Shown: positions 9,001-15,581, counted from the stretch's first letter. The stretch is 64,000 bases of DNA from Xanthomonas arboricola pv. populi (GCF_002939945.1 NZ_MDEB01000011.1:1-64000); one strand, 5' to 3'. Numbers and translations: made by a program. Notes: a model not told the origin generated them from the letters alone.

Positions 9001-10991
9001 ACCTGGATCTGCGTCGCCCCGGCAGTCTGTGCGATTGCGATGCGTCCCACGCTGTCCAGGTACTGATACGTGGTCGTGCGCGTTGGCGGCGGAGTAACCG
9101 GCTCGACGGGCGGATCTGTCGGATCTGCTGGATCCGTTGGATCAACAAGCACTACCGGGGCAGTAGATCCAATGCCAGTCCCGGGACTCTGCACGGTACC
9201 CAGCAGGCGGCCCATGCCGTCGTAGGAGTAATCCGCGATCTCGCTCAACACCGGTGCTTCGACGGTGCCGCGTACCGTTGCCTTACGTAACAGCAGTCCC
9301 TGGCCGTCGTAGGTCGACAATGTCGTGAGCGTGGCTTGATCGCGGACACCTGCACCGTTGGCGTCCACTTGCGCGAAGGCAACCGTCAGTGCCAGACGCC
9401 CATTCGGGTCGTAGCTGTATTCGACCAGCGAGGTGTCTGCCAACAATGGTGCAGCCCATGCCTGCAACGCCGCCTCGGTGTAGGTCGTGCCGGCGTAGCT
9501 TGCATTGGCAAAGCTGCGCGTGCTTGCCAGCTGGCCGATCCCTGTGCCGCTGCTCGCATACTCCAATGCGCTCACGCGGCCTTCGGCATCGACGACATAG
9601 CGAAGTCGATCCTGGCTGTCGTAGACGTAACGCGTGCGTAGCGCACCCTCTACGGGAGGCTCAGCGGTGCTGAAATTAGTGGTCCCGTCGAGATAGCGGG
9701 TTTCGGAAAGCAGCTGGTTCTGCGCCGAATAGGCGCGAATGGTGACTTCGCCGGCCTTGTTGGTCTCGCGCAGCAAGTTGCCGCTGGCGTCGTAGATGTA
9801 AGTGACCTGGGTGAGCACGGCACTGCCGCGTGCCTGCCTGGTCGAGAGCAGGTTGCCTGCCGCGTCATAGGTGTAGCTGGTGACGTCGCGCTGGCCGCTC
9901 ACGGGCGGGGCGAGGACCTCCAGGAGCTGTCCTGATGCATCGAAGCGATAGCTCCAGGTACGCCCCGCAGCATCGGTGATATCGGTCTGACGCTGATCGC
10001 TGGCATACGCCAGGGTGTACGCCTGCGCTTGCGCGCCTTCGCCATGCGCAACACTGGCCAGACGTCCATCGCTTTGATAGCTGTAACGGGTGACCACGCC
10101 ATCGCTCTGGCGCACCGAGGCGATCCTCAGGCTGGTCGCATCGACATAGCTGTACTCGGTACGGAACAGGAGGCCATCGTTGGCCGCACGGTCCGCCGTG
10201 TTCCAAATGTTATCTGTGTCGTCCCAGGGGGTGAGGTCGGTGACCACAGCGGTCAACCGCCCCTGGGCATCGTACTCGTAGGCGATCTGGTGCTCGATCA
10301 CGCCTGCCTGGCGCGTGCCCACCGATGCAAGGCGGCCCTGTGCATCGTAGGAGAAGACGAGTGCATCGCTGCCGCTGGTGCCGTCGGCTTGCACAACCGC
10401 ACTGATGCGGCCATCCACGTCGTACACCACATCGAAGGCTGCGGAGGTGCCTCCATCGGTGGTTCCGGCAATGATGCGCAGCAGCCGCCCCTGCGCGAGC
10501 GCATCGGCATGATCGGCGAAGATTTCCTGGCGGCGTGTACTGCCCTCGGTCAGGGTCCAGGTCTTGGAGTCGGCATCCCAGGAAAGCGTGTCGTGCGCAC
10601 CGGCGCCTGCGGTGGACACGTACTTGCGTGTGGTCGTGTCGTACTGGAACTCGGTGCTGCTGCCGTCGCCTTGTTGCAGGCGTGTGCGCGAACCGGAGGT
10701 ATTGAGCGTGCCGATCAGGCTGACCTTGCGCTCGAATCCGGTCAGCCAGCCATCGGCACCAACGTCGGAGAGCTGCCCTAGACTGTTATAGGTGCGGTTC
10801 AACCCGACCGACAGACCACGGAAGTTCAGATGCTCGTCGGCAGCCTGGAGAACCAGATTGCCCTGAGCCACGTTGACGTATTGTCGGTCGCGTCCTTGAC
10901 CCAGCGCGGCGGTACCACCGGTTGTCGCCCCGAGGGCAGCCAGAGAACTGTCGAACAGCCCCAGTCCATTGCCCGTAAACACTGCCACCAT
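1..10991 (-). CDS. Giant RHS/YD-repeat protein (3' end outside window)
   Basis: Starts at the ATG at 10991, preceded by AGGAG with a 7-nt spacer, and stays open for 3,663 codons to the window edge; no in-frame stop is present. The N-terminus has no classical signal peptide. It carries the glycine-rich segment FTGNGLGLFDSSL, then YVNVAQGNLVLQ and LNRTYNSLGQ, resembling the head of other giant xanthomonad RHS proteins (recollection). From about residue 150 onward there are dozens of YD repeats (YDxxGRLxxxxxxxG, about 20 residues each), which in RHS/Tc proteins form a beta-barrel cocoon. A Pro/Asp-rich linker lies near residues 610-635, a Pro/Glu-rich linker near 2925-2945, and two carbohydrate-binding-like modules near 3060-3380. 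The RHS core and any C-terminal toxin tip would lie left of position 1. It is the last visible gene of a four-gene operon. Likely secreted or surface-exposed; substrate and export route unknown. Confidence 0.93.
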   Translation of the reverse strand, partial: MVAVFTGNGLGLFDSSLAALGATTGGTAALGQGRDRQYVNVAQGNLVLQAADEHLNFRGLSVGLNRTYNSLGQLSDVGADGWLTGFERKVSLIGTLNTSGSRTRLQQGDGSSTEFQYDTTTRKYVSTAGAGAHDTLSWDADSKTWTLTEGSTRRQEIFADHADALAQGRLLRIIAGTTDGGTSAAFDVVYDVDGRISAVVQADGTSGSDALVFSYDAQGRLASVGTRQAGVIEHQIAYEYDAQGRLTAVVTDLTPWDDTDNIWNTADRAANDGLLFRTEYSYVDATSLRIASVRQSDGVVTRYSYQSDGRLASVAHGEGAQAQAYTLAYASDQRQTDITDAAGRTWSYRFDASGQLLEVLAPPVSGQRDVTSYTYDAAGNLLSTRQARGSAVLTQVTYIYDASGNLLRETNKAGEVTIRAYSAQNQLLSETRYLDGTTNFSTAEPPVEGALRTRYVYDSQDRLRYVVDAEGRVSALEYASSGTGIGQLASTRSFANASYAGTTYTEAALQAWAAPLLADTSLVEYSYDPNGRLALTVAFAQVDANGAGVRDQATLTTLSTYDGQGLLLRKATVRGTVEAPVLSEIADYSYDGMGRLLGTVQSPGTGIGSTAPVVLVDPTDPADPTDPPVEPVTPPPTRTTTYQYLDSVGRIAIAQTAGATQIQVRDSAGRTTTTALEDPYAIGAARTQRYIYDAAGLLRASEDALGGRVYQFYDEKGRLAAQVDATGTVIGYSYDGADRVVATTAYANRVTTSSWLVDGQVVPTLVSQIGLQLDSANDRVTRRSYDDAGRVLTETSAVGLVTRYTYDGAGRLVTASIGTGATARVTRNFYDASGLLTATLDAEGFLVERGYDKAGRLIRTTAYATATTSTLRTAGTLQQLRPAAADTDQTTRLFYDRRGNLIGQLDPEGYVTEYVFDEAGNSRATLSYYKQVAASAREGDWASIRQQVAAVADESAYRQQRRQFNGLGQLETEISTSGLVTRYTYDAAGRLAHTVSEDRRTDEWGWETVNTRENNRFYNAFGELTAELDGVGSEKLLQAQSDQERQELIARYATHYEYDALGRMIRSTNPNGVATWFIHDAEGRLRYSAQGMSSAEGVKNAQAEVTEWRYNAFGDQTEQIRYVGRLQLAVPNSRQSLQDALGTLSFTAANDARQQFTYNANGQVITATDTLGVRTLQAYNIFGQLERVERAAGTSRGMVTTYSYDRRGLQLQTVQDAGTRRLNLTQSVRYDAFGRAVSQTDARGGVSTFAYDNNGRLIQTSRRVEGRDETTTTRYDAFARALEITDATGNTTRFSYDDTELEVQTTSALGVVTRSRYTKFGELLQVEGAKPANYGYDANGRLVSWRDGVVNKNRQYDDAGRLISSDETGQVFNYVYDDAGRQIASIRPNWGFNPETGSFEVLASSPSTRYTYDALGRQLRVVDARGTVTDFRYDLSGQLLESIVDPGGLAIKTTYAWDELGRQISVVEAAGTTAARTTLYTYDAAGRRVREVVDPTKLALTTTYTYDANSNLVARQDASSSLTRYTYDEANRLRFQIDGVGAVTESRYDVAGRIVATRTHVAPIALSSTTLQATSAQIQALVVRNDALDQQQYMVFNADGQVAFNVDGAGATTSYTYDAKGRQVKTTRHIWPIAIDSTKRLALESGESNIDSLEVELDGRDAVEWKAYYASGAIAATVDGSGAVTEFFYNQSGLLSGRRDYSQRIDLDQYTSQGISKSVRERLDLGEYEADDTSGDYTESKLDLANNQDYGYREVGYIRDGAGRVIYELQTISEYRFGYRDNGKLSVKSYAYTATGELSSEIVYGLGIQAPGDGGKPILGNSWIDVGQRLERELAELGPSETRENLIRRRDYYYDAAGRQRFAIDAGGAVTEQKYDAMGRVIDKRSYATLLATAPATLAEVEASVADATNYQGGTFRYDAAGRVISQADRLGKVEFFGYDGAGRVVRHQDRNGAVWNYTYDAAGNKTAQISPSVAVATADTSGTVTSVQRSLVTRYTYDGQGNVTSMIEDADGGRPRVTRYEYDNRGHQIRIIFPDAGRLDAAGQLVASGENATVEVTYDAFGNAVMQKDVRGRYSYKAYDIQGKLAYEVDSEGYVTSYAYNAFGEQSRLTRHAYAAGISTDRPIENPETISRYLQWVDSSEDRTVYTFYDRAGRKSSVGTMPPLSPPALARASDEMQATSWAQEPVEEDLNWNATSRTTFYYDAFGNLRKEAVLLERNTWGNYSDLGYGTYAMTYHVYDENGREVRRTDPEGYVTTYEYTATGQLAKQIEYANPIVEGDPEDLPGVDPSERDRSTTYVYDALGRKTSETVTRRAQDRLGTASVGQLSNNYSYDAEGRLTQSRINSQTVNMAYDALGRMVATREGDRTVVSAAATGLLESGDFSGIDDAKLYQTVTPTTNMRYDAFGNLVEQSSGADGAGWVTQTFRYDWQGRNVWQRDVLGNELSRTFDAADRVLEERRKISYAAFSQSQTGKFNYTWQAAAELGDWAWLSTRYSYDNTGHQLSKQSFRESFAGGESMGAVVEASERAAYNAFGEIVAKDFLAASELDYTIEYGYDDRGNITYSNADGVQRRFSYDAGNRQISESHYVGDSSWQSQGGRYVETSLELDRLGRVRTRTRLGEGNGEISPNVVTQHAYDRWGNQTWVIDAKGNETLFAYNDANQLISQTAPEVKVVSAAGVTTYERPVMRWFYDAVGQLVGTRDANGNGRRYTYDIRGRMTSEEDAGGGITRYRYDALGRQTLSSDADGTLTLKQVDAAGRVVSVWADNGNKADGQRSWQEMERYVLDQDGNRLVSIDGNGKVTKASYDSQGRMIRSESATGVVMEYAYDLRGNKILERNALARANRDTGEEGSDWKIDRDGQQVYFDEKTWEYDAFNRVIDHNDLSGLDYDYTYDRESGQLLSVSISDRPREFFKAASSSAQMEQEPEFPGEPGEPEPPAPNYVESQRNYFYNADGLVARVEEPSTSYDPATGERRINTTRYEYDANGNRTLEETTSYDANNQLLHVSTRTSYDAHNRIERVIQDDLLAQRRLLDVRYSYDAVGNRRLVEMGSAFNPAGEQPSNASFEDGNRGWTSGEGWVISQRGAGGASTTGTWGAEFKGSNKGPQSITNNKRVEVTAGQTITASAMVQQGASAAGAATARVLVIWYDAAGNMLPGGEGKSWSAGNLITSGSGGNWGKSEVTAVVPPGAVSMSIGGSANKRVNTSSLWMDDFQWIIGPIPNPAPINAGMEQGSTNWDLGEGWTIGQEGPSGDAYTGTFSAQFNGSNSGPKTITNQERVPVVPGKSVTASVMVQQGASSAGDASAQVLIVWYDADGNMLPGGLGSSWSSGNVVDSGSGGAWHKSSVTATVPPGAAFMTIGASANKGAGGNPLWVDDFQWTYTPVEPGIKELPVDKAYWFDYDKENRVTVSNGVLQAGRIVIANDDTSSLQSYDKDGKVTLRQSYDNGVLKRQQLFYDDQGRVVRIVQTLPDNVTRLLETSRYDASGRLLERRQYADDGSAKRIDVSSYDADGRLISQTAYGIPMGGVYQPVDEDGNPLPLPDDGLEGLQLLSVVNYQDGTAATGYDAAGRLRGYRYSLVRNEQGSGMTTPEGYTHTYRYTYQGAETYLTQQVIGTSTHKDFKTSNSTSTYDAWGKLLSVRENTPGGKVDDRLRYFTMDAEGN
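854..1316 (-). other. Carbohydrate-binding-like module 2, tandem copy
   Basis: Second copy of the module at 1345-1808. It begins with NAGMEQGSTNW and ends with LWVDDFQW, and shares the core VLIVWYDADGNMLPGG and VTATVPPGA segments with copy 1. A short Pro-rich linker (IPNPAP) separates the copies. YD repeats resume after it. Divergence at the DNA level suggests an old intragenic duplication. Confidence 0.6.
1345..1808 (-). other. Carbohydrate-binding-like module 1 inside the RHS protein
   Basis: A stretch of about 155 codons without YD repeats. It begins with NASFEDGNRGW and ends with LWMDDFQW, with internal VLVIWYDAAGNMLPGG. The N-terminal 'N-x-x-F-E-x-G', many short beta-like segments and the terminal W-x-D-D-F motif resemble jelly-roll carbohydrate-binding modules. 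The family assignment is inferred, not proven. It lies directly upstream in the reading frame of a second copy. Confidence 0.6.
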
Positions 10992-11063
10992 GCTCCTGCT
11001 CCTAATGGATTGTCGGTCGGCGCTCTTTCGCCGTTACCTCCATACAATCCCGGGTCGCAGAAA

Positions 11064-11900
11064 TTAGTTTAGGGCTGGCGTTACGGGCTCCCGATGACGC
11101 GTGAGGTTGCGCCAAACCCTTAGCCCAGCGCTCGAAAGACGCCACGACCGCGTCCAACGAAACCGCCGCCACCCCCCGTTGGCTTCCACGCACAAGCTGT
11201 TGTCCCAATAGGGGCCAGCCTCGCTGAGTCGGGTCCGTCCATGCAGCCCGATGACGGGGATGTTCATTGCATCGCAGAAGTACAACGGGCCGCTGTCCAC
11301 CCTCACCACCAGACTGGCGCGTCGCAATAACGCCGGCCAATTTTCCGGCGTATCCATGCCGACCAGATTGACGTGCGTATCGCCGGCGACGTACTCGGCC
11401 AGCGCCTGCGACTGTGGCGGGCCGAATACCGCAACCGGAAATCCTCGATCAGCCGCATGCTGTGCAAACGCACGCCAGCGACCGGTCTCCCACCGCTTTG
11501 GAGCAAAATCGACCCAGGGGCTCGATACGATCCATGGCCCTCCCGGCAACAGGTGCGATACCCATGGTCCGTCGTCGGTCGGGATGTCCATTCTGACCGC
11601 CCGTACATCTTGCGACAGGCTTTGCAGCCAGACATCGGTGGAATGCATGTTCGTGCGCCAGTGCGGCCTAAGCACACGCCCACCATCGATGTGGAAGCGG
11701 AAATGGATTGGCAATCGTCGTAGCGGGCGGTAATGGTTCGGCCGCAGGCCTACCACCGCCACCGGGCCGTGCTGGAGCGCGGCGCCAATCGCTGGAAGCG
11801 CCATCACGAGATCGCCGGTATGCGCGCCCTCCATCGGGAACACGATGCCATCACGCGACCATGCGCCAGGAGTCGAGTTCGAAGCTGCGTTGTTGCTCAC
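11064..11900 (-). CDS. GT9-like glycosyltransferase with probable 3' frameshift
   Basis: 278 codons from a GTG start 6 bases after the preceding gene. The fold resembles GT-B family 9 (ADP-heptose:LPS and autotransporter heptosyltransferases): an N-terminal GDLVMALPAIGAAL nucleotide-sugar loop, a central FAPKRWETGRWRAFAQ segment, and a C-terminal VDSGPLYFCDAMNIPVIGLHG acceptor-loop motif. In typical GT9 proteins the last motif has a His (DxGxxH) where this one has Tyr. After residue 240 the frame becomes Arg/Trp-rich (GGWRRFRWTRSWR). The alternative frame reads GVAAVSLDAVVASFERW, which looks like genuine protein, and stops at 11002, 10 bases before the RHS ATG. A one-base loss in the G run at 11172-11177 would explain this. 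Cytoplasmic enzyme; the donor sugar cannot be told. By operon position it may glycosylate the RHS protein, which is inference. Confidence 0.75.
   Translation of the reverse strand: MSNNAASNSTPGAWSRDGIVFPMEGAHTGDLVMALPAIGAALQHGPVAVVGLRPNHYRPLRRLPIHFRFHIDGGRVLRPHWRTNMHSTDVWLQSLSQDVRAVRMDIPTDDGPWVSHLLPGGPWIVSSPWVDFAPKRWETGRWRAFAQHAADRGFPVAVFGPPQSQALAEYVAGDTHVNLVGMDTPENWPALLRRASLVVRVDSGPLYFCDAMNIPVIGLHGRTRLSEAGPYWDNSLCVEANGGWRRFRWTRSWRLSSAGLRVWRNLTRHREPVTPALN
11172..11177 (-). other. Suspected frameshift site (homopolymer) in the GT9-like gene
   Basis: Six Cs on the plus strand (Gs in the gene). Adding one G restores a C-terminal frame that runs to a TAG at 11004-11002. This could be a genuine mutation, a phase-variable tract or a sequencing error. 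Confidence 0.6.
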
Positions 11901-11906
11901 GTTCCG

Positions 11907-12296
11907 CTACGCCTCGCGCTGCAATGAGCGCACCAAACCGGCGAAGGCGTGCCCCTCAGGATCGTTTGCATCGAGCTGCGCTTCGATCCGCCGCATGATC
12001 GAGGCCCACTCGGAATGCTCACGGAATGTCTGGCCGAACTCCCAAAGCAGCACTTGTCGAATCAATAGCGGCCGCGCCCGGCGCACTGCAGGCAGATCGT
12101 CACTGGACAGGTCGCGAACGATCTCCACTAACTGACGCTCCAGCTGCACAGTCGACTTTGCCTGTTTAACCGCAGACGCGGCTTCGGCCCGACGTGTGGT
12201 TGATGGCGCTTGAGCGATACCACCGCGCCCTCGCACCGTCTCACCACGGATCGCTGCAATCAAGACAGCAGTCGGAGAAAGCCGGCCCAGTTCCAT
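11907..12296 (-). CDS. Unknown 129-aa protein in RHS operon
   Basis: ATG at 12296, three bases after the stop of the TPR gene; the stop lies 6 bases before the GTG of the glycosyltransferase, so translation is probably coupled. No signal peptide or membrane segment is visible. The N-terminus is SPTAVLIAAIRGETVRGRGG; the remainder is charged and apparently mostly helical (LVEIVRDLSSDDLPAVRRAR, then SEWASIMRRIEAQLDAND). I do not recognise the family. Its place between a TPR protein and a glycosyltransferase suggests an accessory or chaperone role for the giant RHS product, but nothing in the sequence shows this. Confidence 0.75.
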   Translation of the reverse strand: MELGRLSPTAVLIAAIRGETVRGRGGIAQAPSTTRRAEAASAVKQAKSTVQLERQLVEIVRDLSSDDLPAVRRARPLLIRQVLLWEFGQTFREHSEWASIMRRIEAQLDANDPEGHAFAGLVRSLQREA

Positions 12297-12299
12297 CGG

Positions 12300-12857
12300 T
12301 CAGTTATAGCGGCTGTAGTTCGACAGCAGCATCGATGCGCCAGGCAACGCGTCGGCGGTGTCGGCCTGCATCGTCTCTGCTGTCTGTTGACCTTCGGACA
12401 GCATGCGTACGAGTCGCTGCATATCTACCTGCAGCGCTGCGAGAGGCTGCGGCTGAGCCAACCCCATCTGCAGCTGCGAAATGGCGAGTTCGATATGATC
12501 GTTCGCGATGGAGATCAGGGCGCTGGCGTAAGCGCCGATCGCGCCGTCCATCGACTCGGACAACGGCATCAACATCTGGACCGCTTCACTGTTGTGTGCG
12601 GTGACCAGTAAAAGTTGGCCCAGCTGGAAGCGCGCCATGACCAACCCCGGCTCCAACTGCAACGCCTTCGTGAATTCCTGCTCAGCCACACCCAGCTCTC
12701 CAAGCTGCGCTTGCTGCGCCCCCAGCAAGTAGTGAGCCTGTGCACACGCCGGGTCTTGCTCAAGGACCGCGCCAAGCAGCGCAAGCGACTCTGCATCCTG
12801 CGCATCCAGCATGGCCTGCGTTGCCCGTGCAAGAAGTTGGTCTGTGCTCTGTGTCAT
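12300..12857 (-). CDS. TPR-containing protein, first gene of RHS operon
   Basis: About 185 aa from MTQSTDQLLARA; an alternative ATG lies at 12884. Two to three tetratricopeptide-like helical hairpins are visible: SLALLGAVLEQDPACAQAHY, LLGAQQAQLGELGVAEQEF, then KALQLEPGLVMARFQLGQLL. No signal peptide, so probably cytoplasmic. TPRs mediate protein-protein contacts. Adjacent TPR and glycosyltransferase genes occur in other protein-glycosylation loci, but the exact role here is unknown. It is the promoter-proximal gene of the operon leading to the giant RHS protein. Confidence 0.8.
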   Translation of the reverse strand: MTQSTDQLLARATQAMLDAQDAESLALLGAVLEQDPACAQAHYLLGAQQAQLGELGVAEQEFTKALQLEPGLVMARFQLGQLLLVTAHNSEAVQMLMPLSESMDGAIGAYASALISIANDHIELAISQLQMGLAQPQPLAALQVDMQRLVRMLSEGQQTAETMQADTADALPGASMLLSNYSRYN

Positions 12858-13148
12858 GTGTTCTTGGACTCGCAATGAGGGCATTTCATTTGTCTATCCC
12901 CTTCCAGCGTAGATAGTTTAGGAGCCAAAGGTGCGCTCGCAATGGATAAGAACGGTCACACTTCAAGTTTGACCCAACTCGCATCCGGTGCGTCATACGA
13001 AAAGCGGAGCTGAACCGGGCGCGATGATTCATGGACCAGTCAGTTCGAAATTCATGTCGCGTTACATCGAATAACGGAGAATTTACATCTCGGCAGCGAA
13101 CGGCATCCGCCTCAGCGCCGGCCCAAACCATAAGTACAGGTATCTATC
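12858..13148. promoter_or_regulatory. Divergent intergenic region, RHS operon and ax21
   Basis: About 290 bases between the divergent TPR gene and ax21. It must hold both promoters. It is visibly more AT-rich than the flanking genes. I cannot assign -35/-10 boxes with confidence and see no coding potential. Confidence 0.5.
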
Positions 13149-13745
13149 ATGAAGAATTCACTGCTGGCCCTCGGCCTTCTCGCAGCCCTGCCGTTTGCGG
13201 CCTCCGCTGCTGAAAACCTCTCCTACAACTTCGTCGAAGGCGATTACGTGCGCACTCCGACCGAAGGTCGCGACGCCGATGGTTGGGGCGTGAAGGGCTC
13301 CTACGCCATCACCCCGAACTTCCACGTGTTCGGTGACTACAGCAAGCAGAACGCTGACGACAACAACAACGTGTTCGAAAGCTCCAACACCGACTTCCAG
13401 CAATGGGGCGTGGGCGTGGGCTACAACTACGAAGTGGCCACCAGCACCGACCTGCTGGCGCGCGTGTCGTACCGCAAGCTGGACCTGGATACCCCGAACA
13501 TCAATTTCGATGGTTTCAGCGTCGAAGCTGGCCTGCGTAATTCGTTCGGCGAGCATTTCGAAGTCTATGCCCTGGCTGGCTACGAAGATTTTTCGAAGAA
13601 GCGTGGTGTCGATCTGGATGACACCTTCTACGGCCGCCTCGGCGCCCAGGTCAAGTTGAACCAGAACTGGGGCATCAACGGCGACATCCGCATGGATGGC
13701 GACGGCAACAAGGAATGGTCGGTCGGCCCGCGCTTCAGCTGGTAA
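13149..13745 (+). CDS. ax21: Outer-membrane protein Ax21 (OmpX-like small barrel)
   Basis: 198 aa. A Sec signal peptide (MKNSLLALGLLAALPFAASA) is followed by a mature chain of alternating amphipathic strands ending in an aromatic residue (GPRFSW), the usual C-terminal signature of outer-membrane beta-barrels. Sequence features such as ENLSYNFVEGDY and WGVKGSYAITPNFHVFGDY match the xanthomonad Ax21 family. Ax21 was first proposed as a secreted XA21 elicitor and was later shown to be an outer-membrane/outer-membrane-vesicle protein linked to motility and biofilm. It is a single-gene unit, with a strong terminator just downstream. More than one paralogue of this family can occur in a genome, so the symbol is a family-level call. 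Confidence 0.85.
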   Translation: MKNSLLALGLLAALPFAASAAENLSYNFVEGDYVRTPTEGRDADGWGVKGSYAITPNFHVFGDYSKQNADDNNNVFESSNTDFQQWGVGVGYNYEVATSTDLLARVSYRKLDLDTPNINFDGFSVEAGLRNSFGEHFEVYALAGYEDFSKKRGVDLDDTFYGRLGAQVKLNQNWGINGDIRMDGDGNKEWSVGPRFSW

Positions 13746-13791
13746 GCCGCACGTTTGACTGCAACGCGACTCTCTCTCCCGCGTTGCATTG

Positions 13792-13825
13792 GAAGCCCGG
13801 TCCCCCGACCGGGCTTCTTTCTTTT
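13792..13825 (+). terminator. Rho-independent terminator of ax21
   Basis: Perfect 11-bp stem GAAGCCCGGTC / GACCGGGCTTC (13792-13802, 13807-13817) with a CCCC loop, followed by TTTCTTTT. Confidence 0.9.
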
Positions 13826-13953
13826 GGGCGATCGGTTGGCGCTGCGTACATCGCGCCATGACAGCATGTACGCAATGCGGGTTCTGTAGAAGCACGTGGG
13901 CATCGCGCTCAAGCTGCTACGTCTTGAAGCCAACCGTTGCGATCCGATCCGCA

Positions 13954-13990
13954 CCAGCAAAAAGCCCGGCATTGCCGGGCTTTTTGCTGG
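13954..13990. terminator. Bidirectional terminator between ax21 and gpsA
   Basis: A 17-bp perfect inverted repeat (13954-13970 and 13974-13990) with a 3-nt loop. The core is AAAAAGCCCGGC / GCCGGGCTTTTT, giving a U tract in both directions. It lies 34 bases past the end of gpsA. Confidence 0.9.
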
Positions 13991-14024
13991 TTCCTACGCA
14001 GCGCGCCAACGCGCTACGCCGCGG

Positions 14025-15050
14025 TCAGGTGAACAAGGTCTGCGGATACTCGGGCTTGCGCTCGCGTGCCAGCAATTCCTTCAAGCCTGCTTCCGGGGTG
14101 ATCTCGCCATGCAACACCGCACGCACGGCGTTGGAGATCGGCAGCTCGATGCCGTGATGCTCGGCCTGGCGCATGACTTCGTCGGCGGTCTGTACCGATT
14201 CGACCACCTGGCCGATCTCGCGGATCGCATCGTTCAGGCTCTGTCCGCGTCCCAGGGCCAGTCCCAGCCGTCGGTTACGCGACAGATCGCCGGTACAGGT
14301 CAGCACCAGATCGCCCAGGCCAGCCAGACCCATCAAGGTCTCCGGCCGCGCACCGATCACCGCCGCCAGGCGCAGCATCTCGTTCAAGCCGCGGGTGATC
14401 AGGCCGGCTCGTGCGTTGAGACCGAGCTGCATGCCATCGGCCACGCCGGTGGCCACCGCCAGCACGTTCTTCATCGCGCCACCGAGCTCGGCGCCCACCA
14501 TGTCATCGCCGGTGTAGGCGCGGAAGGTCGGGCCATGCATGGCATCGGCCACGACCTGCGCAAACGCCGCATCGTCACCGTGCACGGTGATGGCGGTCGG
14601 CAGGCCGAGCGTGACTTCCTTGGCGAAGGACGGCCCGGTCACCACGGCCAGCGGAACGCTGGAGCCGAGAATGGCGCGCGCCACTTCGTGCAGGAACCGC
14701 CCGGAGCCGGGCTCGAAGCCCTTGGTCGCCCACGCAACGCCGGCATCGGCCGGACGCACTGGTGCGATCAACCGGATCGTCTCGGTGAATGCATGCGAGG
14801 GCACCACGACCAGGATCCAGCCGGCATCGGCAATGGCCAGTTGCAGGTCGGTGGTCGCGCGCAGGCTCTGGGGCAAGGGAATCCCGGGCAGATAGCGCGC
14901 GTTTTCGTGGGTGCGGTCGATGGCGTCCACCATCGCCGCATCGCGCCCCCAGAGCACGGTCGGGTGACCGTGCCTGGCAAGCAGCGCGGCCAGGGCCGTG
15001 CCCCAGGAGCCGGCGCCGAGGACGGCGATTTTCTGCGTCGAATCGCTCAT
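14025..15050 (-). CDS. gpsA: NAD(P)H-dependent glycerol-3-phosphate dehydrogenase
   Basis: 341 aa. Reduces dihydroxyacetone phosphate to sn-glycerol 3-phosphate for phospholipid synthesis in the cytoplasm. The Rossmann motif GAGSWG is at residues 12-17. The substrate/catalytic region carries [19 protein letters not shown], with the conserved catalytic Lys, and [15 protein letters not shown]. The ATG at 15050 is chosen over an upstream TTG because it starts the conserved [12 protein letters not shown]. It follows secB closely, the same neighbour order as in many gammaproteobacteria (rhodanese, secB, gpsA). The bidirectional hairpin at 13954-13990 ends the unit. Confidence 0.96.
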   Translation of the reverse strand: MSDSTQKIAVLGAGSWGTALAALLARHGHPTVLWGRDAAMVDAIDRTHENARYLPGIPLPQSLRATTDLQLAIADAGWILVVVPSHAFTETIRLIAPVRPADAGVAWATKGFEPGSGRFLHEVARAILGSSVPLAVVTGPSFAKEVTLGLPTAITVHGDDAAFAQVVADAMHGPTFRAYTGDDMVGAELGGAMKNVLAVATGVADGMQLGLNARAGLITRGLNEMLRLAAVIGARPETLMGLAGLGDLVLTCTGDLSRNRRLGLALGRGQSLNDAIREIGQVVESVQTADEVMRQAEHHGIELPISNAVRAVLHGEITPEAGLKELLARERKPEYPQTLFT

Positions 15051-15065
15051 CGGCGCAGTCAACGC

Positions 15066-15581
15066 TTAGGCGTTGCCAGCCGGCTCGGAATCGGCCAGCG
15101 AGGTGCCTTCGCCCTGCGAGCGCTGGCGCAGGGTTTCTGCATACAGGGCTTCGAAGTTGATCGGCTGCAGGTAGAACGGCGGGAAGCCGCCGGCCTGGAT
15201 CAGATCGCTGACCAGGGTGCGCACATACGGGAACAGGATGTTCGGGCACTGGGTGCCGAGCAGCACGTCGATCGCCTGCGGCTCCAGGCCGACCAGGCCG
15301 AACACGCCGGCCTGCTGCACTTCGGCCACATAGGCGGTCTTGCCACCGGCGGTGCAGGTCAGGGTCACGGCCAGCACGACTTCGAAGGCGTTGTCGTTGA
15401 GGCGCTGCACCTTCTGATTGAGGTTCAGCTGCAGCTCGGGCTGGTTGGCGTCGTTGAAGACGGCAGGCGCATTCGGCGATTCGAAGGAAACGTCCTTGAC
15501 GTAGATCTTCTCGATGGTGAAAGCGGGGCCAGCAGCGGCGTCGGCCGGCGCAACCGCGCCGTTGATGATTTCGTCGGACAT
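15066..15581 (-). CDS. secB: Protein-export chaperone SecB
   Basis: 171 aa from the ATG at 15581 (GGAG seven bases upstream); further upstream codons in this frame are not conserved. Tetrameric cytosolic chaperone that holds precursor proteins unfolded and delivers them to SecA. Family features include [14 protein letters not shown] near the N-terminus, the [11 protein letters not shown] strand, [13 protein letters not shown], and [19 protein letters not shown] with PINFEALY. The acidic C-terminal tail (SLADSEPAG) is the part that contacts SecA zinc regions in homologues. It lies 15 bases upstream of gpsA and downstream of the rhodanese gene. Confidence 0.97.
   Translation of the reverse strand: MSDEIINGAVAPADAAAGPAFTIEKIYVKDVSFESPNAPAVFNDANQPELQLNLNQKVQRLNDNAFEVVLAVTLTCTAGGKTAYVAEVQQAGVFGLVGLEPQAIDVLLGTQCPNILFPYVRTLVSDLIQAGGFPPFYLQPINFEALYAETLRQRSQGEGTSLADSEPAGNA

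Noticed and set aside
135-9868. Long plus-strand frames across the RHS gene (for example 135-1472, 3486-4367, 6882-7886)
   Set aside because: They lie opposite a repeat-rich coding frame, contain no recognisable domains, and mirror the periodic YD repeats; they are antisense shadows.
1-12857. RHS locus as a type VI secretion polymorphic-toxin cassette
   Set aside because: No VgrG, PAAR, EagR chaperone or immunity gene is visible in the window; the tip region is outside, so this cannot be claimed.
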